Assembly (NCBI RefSeq): GCF_004000925.1
Contig: NZ_BIME01000001.1
Span: forward strand, 124,001 to 188,000
Length of the DNA: 64,000 bases
Reading direction: 5' to 3'
From: Paenibacillus illinoisensis NBRC 15959
GTDB taxonomy: Bacteria; Bacillota; Bacilli; Paenibacillales; Paenibacillaceae
Shown here: positions 45,616-54,478 of the stretch, in pieces
Position numbering within the stretch: the first letter of the stretch is position 1
How the letters are laid out: each line of letters begins with the position of its first letter
The notes under the pieces: model-generated
What the model was told of the DNA's origin: nothing
Seen by the model: only the letters and a program-made list of their open reading frames with translations
The model's database searches: none
Made by a program: the position numbers and the translations under genes

Positions 45616-46092
45616 TCAGAGTTCTAATACCGTTACAAGCTCGCCATGACACACTTCACCATTCTCGTTGAAGCCTAAGCTCTCATATAATTTCTTCGCA
45701 GCCAGGTTATCTGGGCTATACGGAATCCAGCAAAGTTTGGCAGGTCCAGCCGGAAAAGTGCGAATGAAGTCAATGACCTTCTTCAGTGCTTCACGGCCAT
45801 ACCCTTTATTCTGGTGTTGCTTGTCGATCATGAGCCGTAATATGCAGTAGTTATTATCAGCAATGTTGGGGAGATCATAACCGGTAATTCCATACGTAAT
45901 CATTACAAACCCAACAGGTTGTTCATCTGCGTAGATTGCAAACGGAAAAGGCGAACCTCCATTGGTCGCTAAAACATAACATGAAGCTACACTTGAAAGA
46001 TTCGATGCCACATATTTTTGCTGCTCTTCTGCAACTTCCAGGTTAAAGATTGCACGTCGGTTATCCAATGTAATCTTTCTGAGCGTTATCAC
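45616..46092 (-). CDS. GNAT family N-acetyltransferase
   Basis: This 158-residue protein has the GNAT beta 4 strand (NYCILRLMIDKQHQNKGYGR with the acetyl-CoA loop) and the C-terminal SPDNLAAKKLYESLGFNENG, typical of SpeG/PaiA-like acetyltransferases. The start is GTG 46092 with AGGAGGGG about 10 bases upstream. It is the first of several small leftward genes. The substrate is unknown. Confidence 0.88.
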   Translation of the reverse strand: MITLRKITLDNRRAIFNLEVAEEQQKYVASNLSSVASCYVLATNGGSPFPFAIYADEQPVGFVMITYGITGYDLPNIADNNYCILRLMIDKQHQNKGYGREALKKVIDFIRTFPAGPAKLCWIPYSPDNLAAKKLYESLGFNENGEVCHGELVTVLEL

Positions 46093-46151
46093 GATTGATT
46101 TACCCCTCCTTTCCTAATTTAGATCTTCCATGACTTTATGTCGCAAACGAT

Positions 46152-46475
46152 CTAATCGTGAGTAACCTCATGACTTTCAATTCCACCTTCTTTATTAAAA
46201 TGAAGTCGTAACAAGCGATCATCTACTCCTAATCCTGCTCTTCCCAAATAGTAAACATATTGACGAGAAAGCTCGTCTACTTTTTGTGCAGGTTCTCCAA
46301 GCAAGTCAATAATCTCCGTCTCCGTCATGCCTATTAGTTCAAAATGCTTTAGCAAGCTATGCACCATACTATTTCTTTTTTCTGGTTCGTTAAACCATGT
46401 TTCTTGATCAAAGTGATTGCTACTACATGCACAAAGAAAAAGTAGCAATAGTATAGAGAGCAGCATTTTTTTCAT
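46152..46475 (-). CDS. Small lipoprotein with SmpA/BamE-like motif
   Basis: From ATG 46475 (GAAAGGAT 6 bases upstream) this is 107 residues; an in-frame ATG at 46490 is less well placed. A lipoprotein signal ends LFLCAC. The mature part contains LIGMTETEIIDLLGEPAQKV, the helix-turn motif of SmpA/OmlA-like domains, followed by YVYYLGRAG and LHFNKEGGI. Its function in Gram-positive bacteria is unknown. It lies between a GNAT and a deaminase gene. Confidence 0.7.
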   Translation of the reverse strand: MKKMLLSILLLLFLCACSSNHFDQETWFNEPEKRNSMVHSLLKHFELIGMTETEIIDLLGEPAQKVDELSRQYVYYLGRAGLGVDDRLLRLHFNKEGGIESHEVTHD

Positions 46476-46556
46476 AAAAAATCCTTTCAACCATCTATTA
46501 GATAAAGGTGACGTATGTTTAGTGTATTGTCCTGACGATTTCTTGAAGATTTTTAG

Positions 46557-47072
46557 CTACATCTTTTCCAAGTGCCAGTCTGTGCTTAAATAACCACGAC
46601 TTGTATTGAAATCCGCCATTAGTTTTCTTTGCCTCACTTCGAGATCTTTATATGGTGCAGCTTCAATAGATATGTCTTTGAATTGATCCAACAATAAAGA
46701 TTCTTCTGTAAACTTGCGCATTGCCCCCATTGCTACATCGTTGGCAGCCCACACCACTCGCTTGATTGAGAATGTCATCATTATGGTACAACTGCACATA
46801 GGGCAAGGTTCACAAGTTGTATATAACGTTAAAAAGTTATTCTGGTTGAATCTCTTACTCTTCATATTTAACATGAATGAACCTGCTTTTCTAATTGCTT
46901 CTACTTCCGCATGAGCGGTTGTGTCACATTGAGAGAATACTTTATTTCTACCAACGCTGACGAGCTCACCATGGTTATCAACAATGACTGCGCCAATGGG
47001 AAAGGTTCCTTCAGCTCTTGCCATTTCAGCCTGTTCAAATGCTTTTAGAAGATAAATACGGTCTCGATCCAT
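46557..47072 (-). CDS. Nucleoside/nucleobase deaminase, zinc-dependent
   Basis: This 171-residue protein has the cytidine/deoxycytidylate deaminase zinc site: HAEVEAI (H54, proton-shuttle E56) and CEPCPMC (C90, C93). It resembles guanine deaminase or TadA-like members and lacks the tRNA-binding C-terminus expected of TadA; TadA itself should be encoded near dnaX. Salvage of a purine or cytosine derivative is likely, but the base cannot be assigned. The ATG has AGGAAGTAGGTG upstream. Confidence 0.85.
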   Translation of the reverse strand: MDRDRIYLLKAFEQAEMARAEGTFPIGAVIVDNHGELVSVGRNKVFSQCDTTAHAEVEAIRKAGSFMLNMKSKRFNQNNFLTLYTTCEPCPMCSCTIMMTFSIKRVVWAANDVAMGAMRKFTEESLLLDQFKDISIEAAPYKDLEVRQRKLMADFNTSRGYLSTDWHLEKM

Positions 47073-47127
47073 GTTGACACCTACTTCCTTGAGATTGAGC
47101 TGAATGACACTATTATCATCCGATATA

Positions 47128-47568
47128 TTACGTCCATGTCTGAAAGAATTTCCTTTTCACTTCTATCTTATTGTGCTGTGCCCATTGGTGAAGCTGCAGT
47201 AACCCTTCGCGCTCTTCAGTCTTATCAAAATAGAAACATAATTCCATCGGCACTAACCACCGGCCATGCAGCTTGAAACCAATTCTCTGGTTATTCATGT
47301 AGATACCCTTGATTTGAGAAGCTTCGAATTTCTTTCCCTTCGAGGAAACAACGTAATCTGTTCCGAACGTAAACGTTAGTTTCGTAAATAACATTTTTAA
47401 CAGCACAATGATATAAGTCAAAATGTATATGGTAAAAAACGCGAGAAAAATCGTAGACCATCGCTCATCGCTCCTGTTGAGACTAACAAAAAAATAAATT
47501 CCCAATAAGGTCATGGTTATCAAATTCCGTTTCACTCTTGAATAAACCGTATTAAATGTTCTTTCCAC
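47128..47568 (-). CDS. Membrane protein with two N-terminal helices, unknown
   Basis: This 146-residue protein has two membrane helices (LITMTLLGIYFFVSL and STIFLAFFTIYILTYIIVLL). A soluble C-terminal part follows (TFGTDYVVSSKGKKFEASQI, IGFKLHGRWLVPMELCFYFD), similar in layout to YcxB-like proteins with a small PH-like domain. I do not recognise the family with confidence. It is 56 bases downstream of nothing it obviously cooperates with. The 311 bases upstream hold no gene, only the terminator of the leftward ankyrin gene. Confidence 0.6.
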   Translation of the reverse strand: MERTFNTVYSRVKRNLITMTLLGIYFFVSLNRSDERWSTIFLAFFTIYILTYIIVLLKMLFTKLTFTFGTDYVVSSKGKKFEASQIKGIYMNNQRIGFKLHGRWLVPMELCFYFDKTEEREGLLQLHQWAQHNKIEVKRKFFQTWT

Positions 47569-47771
47569 TTTCCCGTTCCTTTCCGCCTAAAATTCACACC
47601 ACAAGATTCAATCCTCTCAAATGATAACCCATAATACACCAATAAAGATATATTTTTATAAATGAAAAGGTATATCTAACACCCATCAGCCTAACATTTG
47701 CGATTGCAAAGCCGGAAAACGAGTGGATTGGCCTGTATTCATTTCAACTTTCAAACTTCTATGTCTAAAAC

Positions 47772-47800
47772 AAAGAAAGCCGCCATATCGGCGACTTCTT
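47772..47800 (-). terminator. Terminator of ankyrin lipoprotein gene
   Basis: Read leftward, AAGTCGCC pairs with GGCGGCTT (one G-U) around GATAT, then TCTTTGTTTT. It lies 80-110 bases past the stop at 47880. The remaining gap to 47568 is AT-rich with no ORF. Confidence 0.65.
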
Positions 47801-47879
47801 CTACAATCATATGCACAATAGATAATCCACATGCTGCGTTGCTATGCTGTTTCTTTTCATATTGATCTTCCCATATACT

Positions 47880-48581
47880 CTATTTCGCACCTGCCTGAAG
47901 CAGAATCTCCTCGATTTCCGTGAAGCCCTTCTTCTTGGCATGACTTAGAGGCGATACACCATCATCATCCGCAAGATTCACATCTGCTCCATGGTCAATG
48001 AGCAGCTGGATCGTTTCCTGCTGCCGTGTATTCCCATCATTCAATAGGATCGCTTCAAGCAATGCCGTCCAGCCTAATCGATTCACATGATTCACTTCTA
48101 CTGACGTTTGAGTCAGAAGCTCCCGTATCACATCCACATATCCGTGCTCTGCAGCGGGAATCAGCGCTGTTCCTCCATATCGATTCGTCATCGCTGGGTC
48201 GGCTCCCGCCTCTATCGTGAGCTTCAAAATATCCAAGTACCCTTCAGCGCCAGCGTACAGAAACGGGTTATTCTTCATATCGTCCTGTATGTTAACATCT
48301 GCACCAGCTTCAATCAGCAATTGAGCCGATGCCTGATCATTGTTGTAGGTCGCGATCATCACAGCTGTTCTTCCGCTATCATCTTGAGCATTGATATCCG
48401 CACCCTCTTGAATTAGACGTTCAATCCTCTCAGGATCTGATCCTCCTGCTGCCTCTAGAAGCTGTTCATTCAGGGAAGCTGCCTGCTCCTTCACCATGGA
48501 GTTGTTATTTACTGCCGGAGCACAGCCTTGGACGACGAAAATCGTGCTGATAAGAATAGCGATCAGGATTGACTTACTCAT
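47880..48581 (-). CDS. Ankyrin-repeat lipoprotein
   Basis: This 233-residue protein has a lipoprotein signal ending VVQGC, then five to six ankyrin repeats of about 33 residues (DINAQDDSGRTAVMIATYNN, DVNIQDDMKNNPFLYAGAEG, DPAMTNRYGGTALIPAAEHG, DVNLADDDGVSPLSHAKKKG). Ankyrin repeats bind proteins, and the lipid anchor puts them on the outer face of the membrane. It follows the SLH protein gene by 9 bases and is probably cotranscribed with it. Its binding partner is unknown. Confidence 0.88.
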   Translation of the reverse strand: MSKSILIAILISTIFVVQGCAPAVNNNSMVKEQAASLNEQLLEAAGGSDPERIERLIQEGADINAQDDSGRTAVMIATYNNDQASAQLLIEAGADVNIQDDMKNNPFLYAGAEGYLDILKLTIEAGADPAMTNRYGGTALIPAAEHGYVDVIRELLTQTSVEVNHVNRLGWTALLEAILLNDGNTRQQETIQLLIDHGADVNLADDDGVSPLSHAKKKGFTEIEEILLQAGAK

Positions 48582-48590
48582 ACTGCCTCC

Positions 48591-50099
48591 TTACTGTAGC
48601 GTTACGGTTACCTCCGAAGCGACACTCCAATCACCCACTGGGCTGATTTCATAGGTCGTGTCCGGATTTAATTTGCCATCGTTAACGAGGTCGAAAACTC
48701 CTGTTGCGCCTTTCCGGCTTGAATATTTATAGGTTGCCGTCAGGGTGTCACCGCTCGGGGAGGTTAACGTTACGCTTCGGCCCGAAAACAGCTCATCTCC
48801 AGGATCTTGCGCAAGTGTAACTTCAATGGAAGTTTCACTTACCGCCTGTGCACTTGCAACTTGCAGCGCATCAAACGATTGTGCAGTGAATGTCGCATTA
48901 TCGATGTTCGCCCAATCCGAAGATACGGTATATTGGACACCGGATTGCAGCGTTTGTCCTTCAGGCAATCTGAACTTCGGTTCTTGTTTGCCGTCTGTTG
49001 ATTGCGTAAACGGAACGTATCTGGCAACGATCGGTTCTCCGCCTTCCGGCGTAATCAGCACTTGTCTTGCCTGCATGGATGAGATAATCTGATACGTTTG
49101 GCCTCCAGCTTGTTCCTTCTCATCCAGCACGAACGCATTAGCTCCTCGACCACCGCTGTATGCCGAAATAATATAGCCATAATCAACGACACCGTTTTCC
49201 TGCAATGCTTCAATCTCGAACGTATCGTTCGTGACCTGACTAACCTTCGTCATGTTTAATTTTGTTCCACTGCCTTCGAAGGAACCCGCATCTTGCCCTT
49301 TATAAGTAAGGTTATATACCTCGCCAGCTTTTTGAACAGATGTTGGAACGATGTAAGTTGCAATTGATCCTGTTTTCAGACGAGGCATATTGGTTAATGT
49401 CAATCCGCCACTTAGCGCAAAATCCGTTTGTGCTTTGGCAAATACTTCATCTGCTGCTGTAAGTGGTTTATCAAAAGTCACAATCAACGTAATGGCATTC
49501 AGTGATCGTACACTCTCGATCTTAGCCTGCTCGGAAGGAATGGCCTGGCGGGCCGTGTTCAGCAGCACCGCGGTTTCACCGCGAGTAGACGACCCATTCT
49601 CGGCATAGAACGTGCTCATCCAATGGTGAACGGATTTCACGTCACGCTGCATTGCTTTGGATACAACCTGCTCAAGTTCTACATCGGATACTTGGCTTTG
49701 CGGATTAAAGTGACCCTCATTTGCCTCCATGATTCCCAGTTCAACAAGCTTCGTTGCATAAGGAGCATACCATGCAGCCGGATTAACGTCCGTTAATTCT
49801 ACGATTTCTCCACTCTTGTCTTCCAGACTGAAGGTTTTGTAAACCAGTGAAGCTAGTTCTGCACGGGTAATGGCTCTTTGTTCACCCATGGATTGATCGG
49901 CATATCCATTCATGATCCCCAAGCTGTTCAGTTCCTTGATGGCAGCGTCGATCTGCTGAATGCTAAGCTGTGCCGTAGTTCCGGCAGCGTTTGTAACGTA
50001 TGTAGCTGCATGTACTTGGTTCGCAGCAAGCGGGAATACTGCTGTACCTAATGCAGTTATGGTCAGAAATGTTGCGATTTTTCGGGTTGTCGGATTCAT
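48591..50099 (-). CDS. S-layer homology (SLH) domain protein
   Basis: This 502-residue protein has a signal peptide (TRKIATFLTITALGTAVFPL, cleavage near VHA). Two SLH-like repeats follow (IKELNSLGIMNGYADQSMGE, then ITRAELASLVYKTF; VELGIMEANEGHFNPQ). The C-terminal about 300 residues are beta-rich with SbsC/Ig-like segments (VTFDKPLTAADEVF, IEVTLAQDP, TYEISPVGDWSVASEVTVTL). SLH domains attach proteins to cell-wall polymers. Only two repeats are obvious, fewer than the usual three, so anchoring may be partial. It is upstream of the ankyrin gene and downstream of a two-component system. Confidence 0.85.
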   Translation of the reverse strand: MNPTTRKIATFLTITALGTAVFPLAANQVHAATYVTNAAGTTAQLSIQQIDAAIKELNSLGIMNGYADQSMGEQRAITRAELASLVYKTFSLEDKSGEIVELTDVNPAAWYAPYATKLVELGIMEANEGHFNPQSQVSDVELEQVVSKAMQRDVKSVHHWMSTFYAENGSSTRGETAVLLNTARQAIPSEQAKIESVRSLNAITLIVTFDKPLTAADEVFAKAQTDFALSGGLTLTNMPRLKTGSIATYIVPTSVQKAGEVYNLTYKGQDAGSFEGSGTKLNMTKVSQVTNDTFEIEALQENGVVDYGYIISAYSGGRGANAFVLDEKEQAGGQTYQIISSMQARQVLITPEGGEPIVARYVPFTQSTDGKQEPKFRLPEGQTLQSGVQYTVSSDWANIDNATFTAQSFDALQVASAQAVSETSIEVTLAQDPGDELFSGRSVTLTSPSGDTLTATYKYSSRKGATGVFDLVNDGKLNPDTTYEISPVGDWSVASEVTVTLQ

Positions 50100-50218
50100 G
50101 GTTGAATTCCTCCTCTATAGGTTGGTCTTGCTTGTATCTATAGAATAGAGGACAAAAAGAAACTCCCAAGGTCAAAATGATTAACAAAATATAAACTGAA
50201 GCTAATTTTTATCGAAAC

Positions 50219-50911
50219 TTATACCGTAAACCGGTAGCCCGCACCCCATACGGTCTCAATGTAATCGGGATTTTTGGGATCTGTCTCCAGCTTACCGCGC
50301 AGCTTGCGAATATGAACCGTAACTGTTGCGATATCTCCGCTGGAATCCATGCCCCAGATCCGCTCGAACAGATCGGATTTACTGAACACACGGTTCGGAT
50401 GACTCGCCAAGAACACAAGCAGATCGAATTCCTTGGTTGTAATCGCGACCTCTTCCCCGTTCAAGAAAACGCGGCGTGATCCTTTGTCGATATGCAGTCC
50501 ACGAATGTGAATCTCATCCTGCTCAACCGGTTTGCTCATGCCCAGCAGTCTCTCGTAGCGGGTTAGATGAGCCTTTGCTCTAGCAACCAACTCGCTTGGG
50601 CTGAACGGTTTGGTAATAAAATCATCGACACCCAAGTTAAAGGTTCGGATCTTGTCTATCTCTTCTTTTTTGGCAGAGACGACCAGAATCGGTACTTCCT
50701 TCACCTCACGAATACGCCTGCAGCATTCGAAGCCGTCAAGCCCCGGAAGCATCAGGTCAACAATGATCAAACTGTAATCTCCCTCCAGAGCCAGCTTCAA
50801 GCCTTCCTCTCCGTTATGACAGAGCTCCACAGTGAATCCGTTAAGCTCAAAATAATCCCGTTCCAGTTCGGCAATTGTTGTTTCGTCTTCAATGATTAAT
50901 ATGCTTGTCAC
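50219..50911 (-). CDS. OmpR-family response regulator
   Basis: This 230-residue protein has a receiver domain (LIIEDE, phospho-acceptor D52 in IIVDLMLPGLDG, KPFSPSELVARAKAHL). A C-terminal winged helix follows (VAITTKEFDLLVFLASHPNR, DIATVTVHIRKLRGKLE, ETVWGAGYRF). It is 5 bases before its sensor kinase gene in the direction of reading, so the two are an operon. The regulon is unknown; the SLH and ankyrin genes immediately downstream are candidates. Confidence 0.93.
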   Translation of the reverse strand: MTSILIIEDETTIAELERDYFELNGFTVELCHNGEEGLKLALEGDYSLIIVDLMLPGLDGFECCRRIREVKEVPILVVSAKKEEIDKIRTFNLGVDDFITKPFSPSELVARAKAHLTRYERLLGMSKPVEQDEIHIRGLHIDKGSRRVFLNGEEVAITTKEFDLLVFLASHPNRVFSKSDLFERIWGMDSSGDIATVTVHIRKLRGKLETDPKNPDYIETVWGAGYRFTV

Positions 50912-50916
50912 TGCCG

Positions 50917-52386
50917 CTACTCCCCTTTGTCCATCAGCCTTTTCAATTGAATATAAATCGTTGTACCTTCACCAGGCATACTTTCTGCCCAGATGAATCC
51001 TCCGTGTCCATCAATAATTTGACGGGCAATCGCCAGTCCTAATCCGCTTCCCCCGGTTGAGGAATTGCGAGATTGCTCTGCCCGATAGAAACGCTCGAAG
51101 ATGTAAGGCAGCGCCTCTTCCGGTATACCTTTACCATTATCCTTAAACGCCATCGTAATCCATTCGTCATCTGCTTGAAGTGTAATACTGAATTGCTTGT
51201 GTTCATTCTCCATGTACTTCAGTGCATTATCGACTACATTGACGACAGTCCGTTTTAGTTTGTCGAGATCCACTGAAGCCATAACAGGACCTGACGACTG
51301 GTTATCCCAATCGAGTGCGACCCCGTTATCCTCCAGATCGTATCTCAGCTCTTCAATGCTGTCTTCAAGGAAATCAACAAGGTCTACGACCTTAAAGAGG
51401 AAAGGCTCCTGATTTAAATCCAGCTTGGAATAGAGGAACAACTCATCCACCAACTTATCCATGCTGACTGCCTTCGAGTGAATGATATTGACGTAGGTCT
51501 CCATTTTCTCGGGCGTGTTCGCCACTCCATCACGAATCCCCTCAATATAGCCTTTAATATTGGTGATCGGTGTCCTTAGATCGTGCGAAATGTTGGAGAT
51601 GAGCTCTTTGCGATTGGCTTCGTCCTGCTGTCTGAGTTCATTGGAACGCTGCAGTTGGTTCCGCATACTCTCAAACGCTTCGCTAAGCTGGCCTACCTCG
51701 TCATTGGAATGAAGCTGGAGCTTGAAGGAGAGGTTCCCTTCCTTAATCTGCTCTGCGGAGTTCCTCAGCTTGTTCAACGGCTTAATGAAGCTGCGAGTAA
51801 TCCAGCGGAACAGCAGCAGATTTGCAATAATGAGCACCCCGATGAGCAGGATTGACATCACGGGCAGCAGCTTACGGGTCAATTCGGCAAAAGGACTCCG
51901 TTCACGAATGACGAAGATGCTTCCCCGTTCCCCATTCGTGTACTTAAAGTCAAATTTGGCATAGGCATAAAAGCGTTCACCAATATTAAACGTACTGCGA
52001 ATCTGGTAGTTGTTCAGATCATAGGCAGGCAGTGCCTGCTTCAGTTCAGGCTGGTTGAAGGTCAGTGATTCAAAGATCTGGCTGTTCTCACGTCTGACAT
52101 AGAGACCTGATTTCTCGGCTCGAAGTTTCATGTCGTATTCACGCAGCAAATCTTTGTTTTGCAGCTCATCCGGTTCATTTTTGGCCATAAACTTCATCTC
52201 TTGAAAGATCGATTCTCCCTGTTCAGTCAGTGGGTTAATCTGATAATGCACCTTATAAATATCACGAAAACTCTGCAGATCTCCTGTTGCCGCAATCGTA
52301 TACAGACTTGCCGTAAGCAGGATAAACAGCAAACTTATCACGAGCATGCCCGTGAAGGACAGCAGCATCTTTATTCGAATGGACAT
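50917..52386 (-). CDS. Sensor histidine kinase (HAMP, HisKA, HATPase)
   Basis: This 489-residue protein has membrane helices at about residues 7-30 and 173-196 around an extracytoplasmic domain. A HAMP domain follows (FIKPLNKLRNSAEQI), then the HisKA box NISHDLRTPITN (H268) and the ATP-binding motifs VVDNALKYM, FKDNGKGIPEEALPYIFERF and GLGLAIARQIIDGHGG. It should phosphorylate the adjacent OmpR-type regulator. The ribosome binding site AAAGGGGAA is good. The signal sensed is unknown. Confidence 0.93.
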   Translation of the reverse strand: MSIRIKMLLSFTGMLVISLLFILLTASLYTIAATGDLQSFRDIYKVHYQINPLTEQGESIFQEMKFMAKNEPDELQNKDLLREYDMKLRAEKSGLYVRRENSQIFESLTFNQPELKQALPAYDLNNYQIRSTFNIGERFYAYAKFDFKYTNGERGSIFVIRERSPFAELTRKLLPVMSILLIGVLIIANLLLFRWITRSFIKPLNKLRNSAEQIKEGNLSFKLQLHSNDEVGQLSEAFESMRNQLQRSNELRQQDEANRKELISNISHDLRTPITNIKGYIEGIRDGVANTPEKMETYVNIIHSKAVSMDKLVDELFLYSKLDLNQEPFLFKVVDLVDFLEDSIEELRYDLEDNGVALDWDNQSSGPVMASVDLDKLKRTVVNVVDNALKYMENEHKQFSITLQADDEWITMAFKDNGKGIPEEALPYIFERFYRAEQSRNSSTGGSGLGLAIARQIIDGHGGFIWAESMPGEGTTIYIQLKRLMDKGE

Positions 52387-52462
52387 GGGTTCCCCTTTAT
52401 CAGCATGGTATAGGATTAGTTAGTGCACATGTTAACACAAGATGGATTCACTTGCCCAGATG

Positions 52463-52499
52463 CAAAAAAGCCAATATGGAACGCTCTCCATATCGGCTT
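52463..52499 (-). terminator. Terminator of sugar O-acetyltransferase gene
   Basis: AAGCCAATATGGA (52468-52480) pairs with TCCATATCGGCTT (52487-52499) with one mismatch; read leftward, a U run follows. Confidence 0.7.
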
Positions 52500-52586
52500 A
52501 GATTTATTTCTATCATCCCATCATGCAGATTTAGCTGTCTACCACGAATCTCAAAAATCAACAAGCTGTTACATAGATATGCGTTC

Positions 52587-53183
52587 TCAGCTTTCAATAC
52601 AGCATAGGAGGTACTGCGAAACTTCAATGTTCTTGATCACCTTGGCTGGATTTCCTCTAACAACCACGTTGTCCGGAACGTCCTTGGTTACCACGGCTCC
52701 GGATGCAATGACTACATTATTGCCAATGGTGACTCCAGGATTGATGATCGCTCGTCCGCCTACCCACACGTTATCTCCGATTGTTACTGGCTTACCATAT
52801 TCAGGGCCTTCATTTCTTTCCAAAGGATCTATCGGGTGTGTCGCTGTGTAAATATGAACTCCTGGCCCAAACAAGCAGTGACTGCCGATCCTCACCTCAC
52901 ATACATCCAAGATGGTGCAATCGAAATTGGTGTAGAAGTGATCACCCACATGGATATTGAAGCCATAATCGAAACGGATATTGGGCTCCATGCTCAGGTG
53001 CTCACCCGTTGTGCCCAGCAATTTTTTCAAGATGTCTGTTCGAAGGTCCTCATCCGTTTCGGTGCTCTGATTATACAAACGAGTCATCCGTCTTGCATAC
53101 GCTCGATCACGCGTCAGTTCAGGGTCCCAAGCTTTATAGAGCTCTCCAGAGACCATCTTCTCTTTTTCCGTTTTCGTATCCAT
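52587..53183 (-). CDS. Maltose/galactoside O-acetyltransferase-like protein
   Basis: The start chosen is ATG 53183, about 9 bases after GAGAGGG; the ATG at 53192 would sit directly on that ribosome binding site. The product is 198 residues. An N-terminal Mac domain ([15 protein letters not shown]) precedes a left-handed beta helix of hexapeptide repeats ([60 protein letters not shown]). This is the Maa/LacA acetyltransferase family, which transfers acetyl from acetyl-CoA to sugars. The catalytic histidine appears in YTATHPID. It precedes the ROK-type regulator in the opposite reading order, 35 bases apart. Confidence 0.9.
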   Translation of the reverse strand: MDTKTEKEKMVSGELYKAWDPELTRDRAYARRMTRLYNQSTETDEDLRTDILKKLLGTTGEHLSMEPNIRFDYGFNIHVGDHFYTNFDCTILDVCEVRIGSHCLFGPGVHIYTATHPIDPLERNEGPEYGKPVTIGDNVWVGGRAIINPGVTIGNNVVIASGAVVTKDVPDNVVVRGNPAKVIKNIEVSQYLLCCIES

Positions 53184-53218
53184 ATCTAACATCCCTCTCC
53201 ATATGGTAATAGTCTACG

Positions 53219-54232
53219 TTACCTCCGTTTTTCCACAAGCTGCAGCGAATATGAGAGGCTTTCCAGAGTCATTGATATTAATCCAAACATATAATTCTCA
53301 TCCGGGTCATTCAATAGTCTCATCTGAGGCATATGCATCTCTGGTATGTACTTCAAACATTCATTCCGGATAATCTCTACATCCTCCGGCTGTACTAACG
53401 TGCCAGTCAATGCAAGGGTCTCGGGGTTCATCACAGCAATCAGACTTGATACGGCACGTGCTGCAATCGAATGGAATGTATTCCGATTATGGAGTAATCT
53501 GAACTGCTCATCATGGGAGAGACCGAATGGCAAAAAAGCGATCTCCCCGGCAAACTGGGTATTCCCCCTGTGAATATGCCCATCAATCATGATTCCTGCA
53601 CCTGGTAAGGAGCCTTCAATGAAGGTCGCCACAATAATAGACTTCTCATTTTCATATTCCTGTTTCTGATATAGACCGTACACCGTCAGGTTCATGTCAT
53701 TCTCTACAATAACCTCGACCCCATGTCTTTCTCGGATCGAATCGGCCAGTGGAACATGGACCAGCTCGGGGATATCCGACACATTAATGATGCCTTGATG
53801 AACAGCACCTGGAACACCGATACCCACAGCTCGGATCTGCGGATGGTTATCGATGAGGCGATCAATGAGCTGAATGATGAATGCTTCATTCATTTGATCC
53901 GTTTCCGTATGCAGTTCCCCTTTTTCCACAGTTTCCCCTGTCAGATTAACCACGCCATAGGTGATGGAGTGATGGCTGATTCCTGCCTTCACGATGAGAC
54001 CAACAATGTAGGCATAGTTTTCGTTGTACTTATAGATCTGAGCAGGCCTGCCCCCACTCGATTCCTCCATATCCAGTTCCACAAGTTCACCTGCATTCAA
54101 GAGTTCGATTAATATGCTGCGGCAGGTAGCGATACTCAACCCTGTTGCTTGTGCAACCATAGATTTGGTACCTTGTCTCATTGTCCTTAATGTTTGCCGC
54201 ACCAATTCCTCATTCATCTTCTTCACTCGCAT
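53219..54232 (-). CDS. ROK-type transcriptional regulator, kinase motifs lost
   Basis: This 337-residue protein has an N-terminal winged helix (GTKSMVAQATGLSIATCRSI). A ROK domain follows (VGIGVPGAVHQGIIN, VIVENDMNLTVYGLY, GEIAFLPFG, SSLIAVMNPETLALTG). The DxGxT phosphate-binding motif and the HxxxCxCGxxGC zinc cluster of active ROK kinases are not visible, so it should be a regulator only. It lies upstream of a sugar O-acetyltransferase with 35 bases between them. ROK regulators usually sense sugars. The start could be ATG 54232 or 54217. Confidence 0.87.
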   Translation of the reverse strand: MRVKKMNEELVRQTLRTMRQGTKSMVAQATGLSIATCRSILIELLNAGELVELDMEESSGGRPAQIYKYNENYAYIVGLIVKAGISHHSITYGVVNLTGETVEKGELHTETDQMNEAFIIQLIDRLIDNHPQIRAVGIGVPGAVHQGIINVSDIPELVHVPLADSIRERHGVEVIVENDMNLTVYGLYQKQEYENEKSIIVATFIEGSLPGAGIMIDGHIHRGNTQFAGEIAFLPFGLSHDEQFRLLHNRNTFHSIAARAVSSLIAVMNPETLALTGTLVQPEDVEIIRNECLKYIPEMHMPQMRLLNDPDENYMFGLISMTLESLSYSLQLVEKRR

Positions 54233-54379
54233 GGTGTTGTTAGTAATAGGTCCTTTTGTAATCCTTCTCGCCCCTCACACTTATGAAAATACTTTCGTTA
54301 AGTATTAACATAATTGATTTTCATATCGCTGTCCACAAATTTCATCAAGCATCGTCTTAACAAAACGATTAAATTCCTT

Positions 54380-54414
54380 TTGCGCAAAATTACCCTTTGG
54401 GTAAAATTGCACAA
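54380..54414. promoter_or_regulatory. 35 bp inverted repeat, probable TetR operator
   Basis: TTGCGCAAAATTACCC (54380-54395) and GGGTAAAATTGCACAA (54399-54414) are inverted repeats matching at 13 of 16 positions around TTT. They overlap the -35 element of the promoter for the TetR/MMPL genes, as expected of an autorepressing operator. Confidence 0.65.
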
Positions 54415-54435
54415 TGGGCAATGAGTTGATATGAT
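54407..54435 (+). promoter_or_regulatory. Sigma-A promoter for TetR/MMPL genes
   Basis: TTGCAC (54407-54412), an ideal 17 bp spacer and TATGAT (54430-54435) lie 44 bases upstream of the TTG start at 54479. The -10 is one base from consensus; the -35 is weaker. Confidence 0.6.
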
Positions 54436-54478
54436 AGAACCATTCACACATTCAATGCGGAACTGGAGGTGAGACCAT

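Noticed and set aside
45428..45652. Leftward 74-codon ORF
   Set aside because: It spans the 12 bp perfect terminator stem at 45566-45605, overlaps the GNAT gene end and has no ribosome binding site or recognisable composition.
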